The notes: generated by a model not told the origin, from the letters alone. 5,545 nt of DNA from an uncultured bacterium (GCA_905216215.1 CAJMSZ010000071.1:1-5545); one strand, 5' to 3'. Counted from the stretch's first letter, positions 1 to 5,331 are shown. Numbers and translations are program-made.

Positions 1-27
1 ACACGAGTTCGACTCTCGTCTAGTCCA
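1..27 (+). tRNA. 3' end of a tRNA (partial, identity unknown)
   Basis: The first bases fold as a tRNA T arm and 3' acceptor strand. The 5-bp T stem is acgag (3-7) with ctcgt (15-19), and it encloses the canonical 7-base loop ttcgact (8-14). It is followed by a 7-base acceptor strand ctagtcc (20-26) and discriminator A27. The matching 5' acceptor strand would read GGACTAG and lies outside the window. No CCA is encoded after position 27 (TTT follows), so CCA would be added after transcription. The anticodon is not visible, so the amino acid cannot be assigned. A terminator begins 9 bases downstream, which fits the end of a tRNA transcript. Confidence 0.78.
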
Positions 28-35
28 TTTAAATG

Positions 36-86
36 AAAATAACGGTACTGTGTATGAATCATGATATATACAGTACCGTTATTTTT
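36..86 (+). terminator. Intrinsic terminator downstream of the tRNA
   Basis: There is a perfect 16-bp inverted repeat: aaaataacggtactgt (36-51) pairs with acagtaccgttatttt (70-85). The stem can extend inward by four more pairs including one G-U. The 3' arm ends in a T-rich stretch (82-86). The position directly after the tRNA end supports a role in ending the tRNA transcript. The A-rich 5' arm and T-rich 3' arm mean it could also work in the other direction. Confidence 0.8.
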
Positions 87-237
87 CATATATCCAGACA
101 CACATAGATCGGATAGATATCTGTCATTTCCACAACATCTGCCTGTTTTATATTTGGTGAGCTACGCTCACATATTTCTCAAATTCCAGTTTGCAGTTAC
201 AACAGTCTGTTTGGTTTCGAAAAATAATTATAGAGCA

Positions 238-632
238 CAATTGTCACTGTACTCGATTGTATTTCAGGATGTTACCCTGTTTAATAATACAGTGATGGAG
301 AATATTCGAATCGGTAAGAAAGATGTGACAGATGCAGAAGTAATAGCAGCAGCAAGGCTTGCACACTGTGATGCTTTCGTGGAAAAGCTGTCAAATGGTT
401 ATGATACTATGATTGGTGAAAATGGTTCGGAACTTTCCGGTGGGGAACGTCAGAGAATTCCGTCATGATTATTGCACATCGTATGAGAACGGTTGCCGAC
501 GCAGACAAAATTGTGGTGTTAAAGGATGGAATTGTGGCAGAATGCGGAACTCCCGCAGAACTTGAGAGACAGGATGGCATTTATAAAGGAATGGTGGATA
601 CACAGATGCTTGCAACAGAGTGGAATCTGTAG
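238..632 (+). pseudogene. Decayed ABC-transporter ATPase domain (3' remnant, frameshifted)
   Basis: This is the remains of an ABC exporter-type nucleotide-binding domain. Homology begins around position 241, at LSLYSIVFQDVTLFNNTV (Q-loop Gln at 265-267). It runs through GENG and the ABC signature SGGERQR (436-456) and then breaks off after I (457-459). The reading continues in another frame from about 462 as VMIIAHRMRTV, with the H-loop His at 477-479, then ADKIVVLKDGIVAE to a TAG stop at 630-632. Between SGGERQRI and VMIIAHR a normal protein carries roughly 40-45 residues, including Walker B (LLDEAT) and the D-loop. These are missing and the frame is shifted. Everything upstream of the Q-loop, including Walker A and any membrane domain, is also absent; the open frame that continues upstream to 61 has no resemblance to this family. 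The gene cannot make a working ATPase. The exact exporter family cannot be told from the remnant. Confidence 0.88.
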
Positions 633-724
633 AAAAACGAATGGCAGCAGTATGCGAATCCATATAAATAGTTGTACACGGAAAACAGATAGAAAACATC
701 AATAAAGCTATATGAAATACCAAT

Positions 725-752
725 TTGTGAAAACATAGAAAAAAGCTATAAT
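725..752 (+). promoter_or_regulatory. Promoter of the surface-protein gene
   Basis: A perfect -10 box TATAAT lies at 747-752, with TTGTGA (4 of 6 to consensus) at 725-730 and a 16-base spacer. The predicted transcript start is around 758-760, giving a leader of about 30 bases that contains the AAGGAGG site. The box overlaps the upstream in-frame ATG at 751, which argues against that ATG being used. Confidence 0.6.
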
Positions 753-774
753 GAAAAAAGAAAGCTTTAAAATG

Positions 775-781
775 AAGGAGG
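775..781 (+). promoter_or_regulatory. Shine-Dalgarno site fixing the start at 790
   Basis: AAGGAGG sits 8 bases before the ATG at 790. No such site precedes the in-frame ATG at 751. This ATG also puts a classic signal peptide at the very N-terminus. Confidence 0.85.
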
Positions 782-789
782 AACAAAGG

Positions 790-3700
790 ATGAGAAAGGG
801 CGGAAAATTGCTCGGGGCATTGTTGGCTTTCACTATGATTTTTTCAGGAACCATAGGGATAGGGATGACAGCCCGGGCTGATATTTGCGGTGGCCTTGAG
901 GAAAAAGACATTTATACTCCGGAAGCGGAAGATGTCATTCAGGATCCGGTGCTTCACTGGACGATTCGATCTTCCATGAACGCGGTGACGAGCAGACCGG
1001 TACTGACAAAAGAGATGGTGGGAGACAAGATGGTTTCCTATATTTCTTTTGAACAAAACAGACATCCGGAGGATTTTGAAGGATGGAAGAAGCAGTACTG
1101 GATTGAAGATCTTGAAGGAATCCAGTATGCCAAGTCAGCGAAGATGATAAATATATGTTACACCTCAGTGGTTGGCAAGAAGATTAAGAGCGTGGAACCT
1201 GTATCAGAACTGACACAATTGCAGACGTTGCTTTTAAAAGAAAATGGGATCACTGATATCAGTTCGCTAAGCACGCTGACGAATCTGCAGGAGTTTGATG
1301 TGGCTGGCAATGAAATCGAAGATATGGCTTCGGTAGCAGGAATGACAAAGCTGAAGAAGCTAAATGTAGCTTCGAACAAGATCACGGATATCAGCAGTGT
1401 GTCTGGACTGGATAAGCTGGAGAACCTTGATATTTCCAATAATAAGGTAACTACATTGCCTGATATGAAGAATCTGGGAAATGTAACATATCTTAATGCA
1501 TCAGATAATAGGCTGACAGATATTTCTGAATTGAGTAACCTGAAACATCTGCAGGAGCTGGAACTTTCCGGAAATGATGGAATCACAGATGTAAGGCCAT
1601 TGGCGGGTCTGATTTATCTGGATAAGGATAAAACATTTTTGCCGGATAATTCTGTAAAAGAGGATTTGTTTGCAGCAATTGATGTGAATGTGTTGTTTAA
1701 CAAGTTCAACATCAGTACCATGCAGGAAAGCCAACTGGATGATGTGAAGAAAGCATTGGATGCATATGAGGCGCTGACAGATGAGCAGAAGACCTATATC
1801 AGCGATAAGCGGATCGCAGCAGCTAAAGATAATTATGATAAGGTATCCAAAGGGGAAGAACCAACTTATTATCCGGAATATGATGAAGGTGGGGACCGTC
1901 TTCCGAACTTTGACAGGATTGAAATCCTTGTTTTGGATAAATATGGACAGCCGATGCCAAATATAGAGTTTACAAAAAGAAGAGAAAGTGCATATACATT
2001 TGACGAAGAATCCGTAACCACAAATGCAAGTGGAAAACTGGTTTTACAGCATAAAGCTACAGATGTATTTTATGACGAAATCCTGGTTTACCCGAAGGGA
2101 GATACTTATGTGGCAAATCCGGACAGAATCAGTTATGCGGTCTTGAATAAAGCAACTGATTTAATCAACGGGAAAAAGGCAACGGGACTGGAAGATCTGA
2201 AGATCACATTGATTCCGACAACGGAATATGTGGACAAGGCAGAGCTGGAAAAAGCAATCTCGGATGCTGGAAGTATTACAGAGGAATATAAATATACAAA
2301 GGACAGTTGGAGTAGATTTGAAGAAGCCTGCGCGAAAGCACAGGAGGTTTTTGCAGACGTGGATGCAACAGAGCAAGAGGTAAATGATTCTCAAAATGTA
2401 TTGATTGCAGCACAGAAGGGACTTCAAAAGAAAGAGGTTCTTACTGCGTTAAAGCTTGTAGTAGAAGATTCCAACGGAAATGTATTTACCAGGCCATTCA
2501 AATTCCAGATGCGTGTTCCGCAGACAGGAGCTGAAGCATGGAATGAGTGGAGTGATAAGTATACAAGCACTGCCTATATTACCGCTTCGCCGGCATGGGA
2601 AGATGGAAAAGAGTGGGAAATCGTAGCATGTAACCACGAAGCATATGCAATGGATTCTATTTATGTAACCGTAGGTGTCACAGAGGATGGAACACGTTAT
2701 TTCAAAACAGTAGACGGGCAGCCGGTGGGAGTCGATTTTGAGAAGAAAGTAACAGTACGGAAGATCGCACAGGCACTGGATTCGGCCAATGAAATTGCGC
2801 CAGATGGAAGTCTGCTTAAGGAGTATGTGGAAGAAGCAAAGCTTTATGATTCTTCTGATTATACACCGAAGACTTATCAGGCACTTACGGACGCAATTGC
2901 AGAAGCAGAGACAGTACTGGAAAAAGGAGATGTCATTCAGGAAGATTATAATGCGGCAGCAGCTAAGCTGAAATCAGCAGAAGCGGGACTTGCTCTGCTT
3001 TCAGACAAAACTGCACTGGAAATGGAAATCAATCTCGAGTTTGGACTTACCAAATCTGAATATACAGAAGACAGTTGGAGTAGCTATGAAGCAGCACTCG
3101 CATCGGCTAAGCAGGTGAATGATAATGTCAATGCTACTGCGGAAGAGATTGAAAACGCAAGAAAGACGCTGGAAGAGGCGAGACTGGCATTACAGAAGAA
3201 GGAGACAAAACCAAATCCAGATCCAAAGCCAGAACCGGATCCGAGTGGAAAAGTGCTCACAGATGCAACTACCTTCCGTGCCCGCGTGCAGGATGAAGCG
3301 GGTAATCCAGTATCAGGAGTGACGTTTACTATTATAGGGGAAGAGGATCCATCCTGCGCTTATGAGCGCCAGACAAACGATAGTGGCGTGTTAGAGTTCG
3401 CACCGACACCATCGTGGGACTATGCCTTGACTTTCAATGTTTCTATAAAAAGTGCAAGTGCAGAAACTACCCCGGCAAAAGCATCTTTCATAACAGATTA
3501 TGAGGGAAAGATAGTTAGTGTGAACGGGGAAACACTCCCAACAGAGGAAGAAATCATTTTCACTGTTAAAAGCAAGGAGACTCCAGAGCCAGATCCGGAA
3601 CCGGGCGATAAGGTGCTTTCTGATGCAACTACCTTCCGTGCCCGCGTACAGGACGAAGCAGGTAATCCGTTATCAGACATTAAATTCTTCTTTGATGGGG

Positions 3701-4425
3701 TGGAGGATGCATGCAAATATGCGATAAGCTCGGATGGAAATGGTATTTTGTCATATTCTCCAAATGCGGGAGACTATGATGTCCAGTTTACGGTAAGCAT
3801 CCATGAGGGACGTTATGAGGTGACACCGGAAAAGGTAACCTTTGTCACAGATGCAAGATCGAACATTGTCAGCATTAATGGAAAAGAACTCCCAACGGAT
3901 GAAGAGATTATCTTTGTTGTAAAGACAGGAGAAGAACCAAAGCCGGAAGTAGATAAAACTGCATTAAAGAGGGCGATCGATCAGGCCAAGGCATTGGAAA
4001 AAGGCAATTATACAGATGACAGCTGGAATGCACTGCAGGAGGCAATCACATCTGCAGAAGAAGTATTTGCGGATGAACAGGCAACAGAGGAAATGGTAAG
4101 TGTACAGAAAGCAGCTCTGGAAGCAGCGATAGCGGAATTGAAAGAAAAAGAAGTGGAACCGGTCAACCCGGATAAGCCGAATCCAGATGAACCAAATCCG
4201 GGCAAACCAGGGGCAGATAAACCAAATCCGGGCAAACCAGGGGCAGATAAACCAGATCCGGGTAAACCGGGGGCAGACATGCAAAAACCATCGACACCGG
4301 AGCCGAATAAAGCACCACAAACCGGTGATGTAGCACAGCCATTTGCATATGTATTTGTAATGCTGGCCGCAGTTGGGGCAGGCGTTACAGTACTTCGCAG
4401 AAGACGCAAAGGAATCGATGTGTAA
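790..4425 (+). CDS. LRR/FIVAR multi-domain cell-wall-anchored surface protein
   Basis: A 1211-residue exported protein, probably a sortase-anchored adhesin or ligand-binding protein; the ligand is unknown. Residues 1-30 are a signal peptide (basic MRKGGK, hydrophobic core, ARA cleavage before D31). Residues 31-131 are an N-cap containing DPVLHWTIR and IEDLEGIQYA, as seen before internalin-type LRRs. Residues 132-277 hold about six and a half LRRs of 22 residues. Residues 292-357 are a helical stretch containing EALTDEQKTYIS. Residues 373-480 form a beta-rich module. FIVAR modules with YTxDSW lie at 482-549, 740-805 and 1054-1121, and a weaker one at 658-739. Further beta modules are at 552-655, 821-930 and 941-1048; the last two are related. 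A PGKPGADK stalk follows at about 1122-1173, then APQTG (1175-1179), a membrane segment (1181-1202) and RRRRK. It starts at 790, not 751, because of AAGGAGG and the promoter overlap. It appears monocistronic. The domain reading is confident; the adhesin role is inferred. Confidence 0.93.
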   Translation: MRKGGKLLGALLAFTMIFSGTIGIGMTARADICGGLEEKDIYTPEAEDVIQDPVLHWTIRSSMNAVTSRPVLTKEMVGDKMVSYISFEQNRHPEDFEGWKKQYWIEDLEGIQYAKSAKMINICYTSVVGKKIKSVEPVSELTQLQTLLLKENGITDISSLSTLTNLQEFDVAGNEIEDMASVAGMTKLKKLNVASNKITDISSVSGLDKLENLDISNNKVTTLPDMKNLGNVTYLNASDNRLTDISELSNLKHLQELELSGNDGITDVRPLAGLIYLDKDKTFLPDNSVKEDLFAAIDVNVLFNKFNISTMQESQLDDVKKALDAYEALTDEQKTYISDKRIAAAKDNYDKVSKGEEPTYYPEYDEGGDRLPNFDRIEILVLDKYGQPMPNIEFTKRRESAYTFDEESVTTNASGKLVLQHKATDVFYDEILVYPKGDTYVANPDRISYAVLNKATDLINGKKATGLEDLKITLIPTTEYVDKAELEKAISDAGSITEEYKYTKDSWSRFEEACAKAQEVFADVDATEQEVNDSQNVLIAAQKGLQKKEVLTALKLVVEDSNGNVFTRPFKFQMRVPQTGAEAWNEWSDKYTSTAYITASPAWEDGKEWEIVACNHEAYAMDSIYVTVGVTEDGTRYFKTVDGQPVGVDFEKKVTVRKIAQALDSANEIAPDGSLLKEYVEEAKLYDSSDYTPKTYQALTDAIAEAETVLEKGDVIQEDYNAAAAKLKSAEAGLALLSDKTALEMEINLEFGLTKSEYTEDSWSSYEAALASAKQVNDNVNATAEEIENARKTLEEARLALQKKETKPNPDPKPEPDPSGKVLTDATTFRARVQDEAGNPVSGVTFTIIGEEDPSCAYERQTNDSGVLEFAPTPSWDYALTFNVSIKSASAETTPAKASFITDYEGKIVSVNGETLPTEEEIIFTVKSKETPEPDPEPGDKVLSDATTFRARVQDEAGNPLSDIKFFFDGVEDACKYAISSDGNGILSYSPNAGDYDVQFTVSIHEGRYEVTPEKVTFVTDARSNIVSINGKELPTDEEIIFVVKTGEEPKPEVDKTALKRAIDQAKALEKGNYTDDSWNALQEAITSAEEVFADEQATEEMVSVQKAALEAAIAELKEKEVEPVNPDKPNPDEPNPGKPGADKPNPGKPGADKPDPGKPGADMQKPSTPEPNKAPQTGDVAQPFAYVFVMLAAVGAGVTVLRRRRKGIDV
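1183..1620 (+). repeat. Leucine-rich repeat block (internalin/SDS22-like)
   Basis: Successive repeats start at 1183, 1249, 1315, 1381, 1447, 1513 and 1582. The first five are exactly 66 bases (22 residues), the sixth is 23 residues, and the last is partial. The pattern is ITDISSLSTLTNLQEFDVAG-N type, with Leu/Ile at the consensus positions and a closing N. The 22-residue length and the IxDIxxLxxLxxLxxLxLxxNx form match the bacterial internalin subtype, whose curved solenoid usually binds proteins or glycans. Confidence 0.9.
3262..3308 (+). repeat. 47-bp near-identical repeat, copy 1 (beta module 3)
   Basis: It codes for DATTFRARVQDEAGNP at the start of beta module 3. It matches 3622-3668 at 44 of 47 positions, with the first 26 bases identical. 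The three differences (3288, 3294, 3300) are all third-codon changes that leave the protein unchanged. The copies are exactly 360 bases apart. Confidence 0.95.
3622..3668 (+). repeat. 47-bp near-identical repeat, copy 2 (beta module 4)
   Basis: This is the partner of 3262-3308 at the start of beta module 4. The rest of the two modules has diverged far more in protein and DNA. They resemble each other again only near their ends, in the IVSxNGxxLPTxEEIIFxVK pattern. Confidence 0.95.
4191..4278 (+). repeat. 30-bp in-frame tandem repeat encoding PNPGKPGADK
   Basis: The 30-base period is clear. Blocks 4201-4230 and 4231-4260 differ by one base (aaatccg versus agatccg), and a degenerate third partial copy runs to 4278. 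The protein repeat is PNPGKPGADK, a Pro/Gly-rich extended stalk expected to span the cell wall before the sorting signal. The number of copies could change by slippage without breaking the frame. Confidence 0.93.
4312..4422 (+). other. Cell-wall sorting signal (APQTG, membrane anchor, basic tail)
   Basis: APQTG is encoded at 4312-4326 and is followed by D, a hydrophobic stretch of about 22 residues (4330-4395), and the tail RRRRKGIDV. This tripartite layout is the substrate signal for a sortase, which would cut between T and G and link the protein to peptidoglycan. The first position is Ala instead of the usual Leu of LPXTG. Confidence 0.88.
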
Positions 4426-4439
4426 AATTAAAATTCATC

Positions 4440-4468
4440 TTGCGATTATGAACAGGCTTTGTTATAAC
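4440..4468 (+). promoter_or_regulatory. Candidate promoter for the 137-aa membrane protein gene
   Basis: TTGCGA (4440-4445, 4 of 6 to the -35 consensus) is separated by 17 bases from TATAAC (4463-4468, 5 of 6 to the -10 consensus). It lies 15 bases after the surface-protein stop codon, and a transcript would start near 4475 with a leader of about 165 bases. The -10 box is inside the 12-base palindrome TTGTTATAACAA (4459-4470), a possible operator. The rest of the 4426-4560 gap is A+T-rich and shows no ORF with a ribosome site. Confidence 0.35.
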
Positions 4469-4561
4469 AATTTATTATAGCAAGAAGCTAAAGGGCGCAG
4501 AAGTGCTCATGTGAAATTTATTATTTTTAAAATGAATCATAGTGCATAAGATGTATACAAA

Positions 4562-4605
4562 GAAGGTATGCGGTTTCTCAGAAGGGAAATGGTATGCCTT
4601 TTTTT
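4562..4605 (+). terminator. Intrinsic terminator or leader attenuator
   Basis: AAGGTATGC (4563-4571) pairs with GGTATGCCTT (4591-4600) through nine pairs including two G-U. Inside it, TTTCTC (4574-4579) pairs with GGGAAA (4584-4589) around an AGAA loop. Seven T residues (4599-4605) follow directly. It is 136 bases past the surface-protein stop and only 21 bases before the Shine-Dalgarno site of the next gene. It could end the surface-protein transcript, or act as an attenuator, because no good promoter fits between it and the next gene. Confidence 0.65.
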
Positions 4606-4626
4606 GCATATATGAAATGAAAATTC

Positions 4627-4632
4627 AGGAGG
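4627..4632 (+). promoter_or_regulatory. Shine-Dalgarno site fixing the start at 4641
   Basis: AGGAGG lies 8 bases before the ATG at 4641. The same frame is open upstream to an ATG at 4542, but that would translate through the terminator hairpin and has no ribosome site. Confidence 0.85.
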
Positions 4633-4640
4633 TATTTATT

Positions 4641-5054
4641 ATGGGATGTTTTATTGTTCCGGCTGCAGAGGCAGTTATTACTACAGTAGCAACAAAGATG
4701 GTGAAATCAAATGAAAAGGAAGAATCTGTAAAGGTATCTTTTGCGGATGGAACACTGGAAGAAGCAACAAAGATCAAATTTTCCACAAAGCTTGGATGGT
4801 TAAATAAAATGCTCTGGGGTGGTTCTGCACTTCTTGCATTTGAACATCTATGGCATGGAGAAGTGGTTCCGTTCTTTCCATTCCTTACCGCAGTGAAGAC
4901 GGGTGAGGTTGCCGGAATGTTACAGGAGATGAGCACGGTCGGTGTATTGATGGCTGTTCTTGTCACCAGTGTATGGGGAATCATGCTTGCGGTGTCTTCT
5001 GTGATGGAGAAAAATGCAATTTCTGATGTAGAAGCAGTGAAGGAGGAAGCATAA
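4641..5054 (+). CDS. Small membrane protein of unknown function (137 aa)
   Basis: I cannot name a function. The N-terminus MGCFIVPAAEAVITTVATKMV is hydrophobic to amphipathic and has no lipobox or cleavable signal. A charged linker (about 22-50) with many Lys and Glu follows. A hydrophobic stretch WLNKMLWGGSALLAFEHLWH then leads into GEVVPFFPFLTAV (about 53-85). A clear membrane helix covers 99-121 (TVGVLMAVLVTSVWGIMLAV), and the tail is acidic. E68, H69, H72 and E74 form an EHLWHGE cluster in or next to the membrane that could bind a metal, but this is only inference. The start at 4641 is chosen from AGGAGG at 4627. A 19-codon ORF follows 2 bases after the stop, and larE lies about 280 bases downstream on the same strand. 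A role linked to nickel-pincer chemistry is possible from position only. Confidence 0.87.
   Translation: MGCFIVPAAEAVITTVATKMVKSNEKEESVKVSFADGTLEEATKIKFSTKLGWLNKMLWGGSALLAFEHLWHGEVVPFFPFLTAVKTGEVAGMLQEMSTVGVLMAVLVTSVWGIMLAVSSVMEKNAISDVEAVKEEA
5041..5046 (+). promoter_or_regulatory. Shine-Dalgarno site of the 19-codon ORF
   Basis: AGGAGG lies inside the last codons of the 137-aa gene and 10 bases before the ATG at 5057. This supports real translation of the tiny ORF and coupling to the gene before it. AGGAGG within Lys-Glu-Glu codons also occurs by chance, so the support is moderate. Confidence 0.55.
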
Positions 5055-5056
5055 GC

Positions 5057-5116
5057 ATGACACTCTTAAAGGATCCCAAGGGAGTTGTAAAAGCGTCATT
5101 GTTTAAGAAAAAATAA
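5057..5116 (+). CDS. Putative 19-aa micropeptide
   Basis: The short ORF reads MTLLKDPKGVVKASLFKKK and ends with TAA at 5114-5116. It starts 2 bases after the stop of the 137-aa gene, has AGGAGG at a workable distance, and is followed 11 bases later by a terminator hairpin. It therefore fills the space between gene and terminator exactly as a last operon gene would. The peptide is basic (six Lys, one Asp) and ends in KKK, with no obvious membrane segment. I do not recognise a family. It may be a real small protein or merely a chance ORF, and conservation in relatives would decide. Confidence 0.5.
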   Translation: MTLLKDPKGVVKASLFKKK

Positions 5117-5127
5117 GCAATCTGAGT

Positions 5128-5168
5128 AAAGGGCGGTTCTGTGGACGGAAGCAGAGCTGTTCTTTTTT
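5128..5168 (+). terminator. Intrinsic terminator after the membrane-protein/micropeptide operon
   Basis: AAAGGGCGGTTCTG (5128-5141) pairs with CAGAGCTGTTCTTT (5152-5165) over 14 pairs, four of them G-U, around a 10-base loop. Six T residues follow at 5163-5168, partly in the stem. It is 11 bases after the stop of the small ORF. Confidence 0.75.
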
Positions 5169-5210
5169 ATTTAACAGGAAATTCCTATGGGACTTCCTGT
5201 TAAATAAAAA
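5164..5210. repeat. Perfect 17-bp inverted repeat
   Basis: tttttatttaacaggaa (5164-5180) and ttcctgttaaataaaaa (5194-5210) are exact reverse complements around a 13-base spacer. The left arm shares its T run with the preceding terminator (5128-5168), so the two hairpins exclude each other in part. No T run follows the right arm, so this is not a standard rightward terminator. It may be the edge of a small repeated element or a regulatory hairpin. Confidence 0.85.
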
Positions 5211-5281
5211 GGCACTACGTGCCAACGATGCGCACTCGCGCGAAGAGGAACGTTGTCGCAAGCGACTGCGCTTAGCGCGAG
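5211..5281. other. G+C-rich structured intergenic island
   Basis: Positions 5211-5280 contain 44 G or C in 70 bases by my count, clearly richer than the surroundings, and many short complementary segments. GGCAC-TAC-GTGCC is at 5211-5223, CTCGCGC (5235-5241) can pair with GCGCGAG (5275-5281), and GTCGC-AA-GCGAC is at 5255-5266. CAACG (5223-5227) can pair with CGTTG (5251-5255), enclosing GCGC-ACTC-GCGC (5230-5241). There is no ORF with a ribosome site. It may be a REP-like repeat or a structured leader of larE. I recognise no known riboswitch class. Confidence 0.5.
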
Positions 5282-5306
5282 AATGTGCTGAGGCACATTC
5301 TTTTTT
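5280..5306 (+). terminator. Terminator hairpin in the larE leader
   Basis: AGAATGTGC (5280-5288) pairs perfectly with GCACATTCT (5293-5301) around the loop TGAG, with six T residues at 5301-5306. It ends 10 bases before the larE ribosome site. I see no promoter between it and larE, so transcripts for larE must read through it, or the hairpin acts as an attenuator. Confidence 0.75.
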
Positions 5307-5316
5307 AGTTTTTGAA

Positions 5317-5322
5317 AAGGGG
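5317..5322 (+). promoter_or_regulatory. Ribosome binding site of larE
   Basis: AAGGGG lies 9 bases before the ATG at 5332 and supports this start. Confidence 0.7.
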
Positions 5323-5331
5323 ATAATAGAA

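Noticed and set aside
61..237. Open frame upstream of the ATPase remnant, starting at 61
   Set aside because: It begins inside the tRNA terminator, has no ribosome site and shows no resemblance to the ATPase family before about 241.
751..789. 13-residue N-terminal extension of the surface protein
   Set aside because: The ATG lies in the -10 box and lacks a Shine-Dalgarno site; 790 has one and gives a standard signal peptide.
4191..4278. CRISPR-like array
   Set aside because: The 30-base units are contiguous with no spacers and are in-frame coding repeats of a cell-wall stalk.
3964..4409. Long minus-strand open frames opposite the surface-protein C-terminus
   Set aside because: They mirror the Pro/Gly/Lys-rich repeats, giving low-complexity peptides, and have no ribosome sites. 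Other minus-strand and off-frame ORFs across 844-3716 are also shadows.
4475..4605. A known riboswitch class in the leader
   Set aside because: I could not match any conserved core of the classes I know, so only a generic attenuator is proposed.
4542..4640. 33-residue extension of the 137-aa protein
   Set aside because: It would be translated through the terminator hairpin and T run, has no ribosome site, and AGGAGG clearly marks 4641.
5307..5331. GATAAT at 5322-5327 as a larE -10 box
   Set aside because: It ends 4 bases before the start codon, overlaps the ribosome site and has no -35 element at the right distance.
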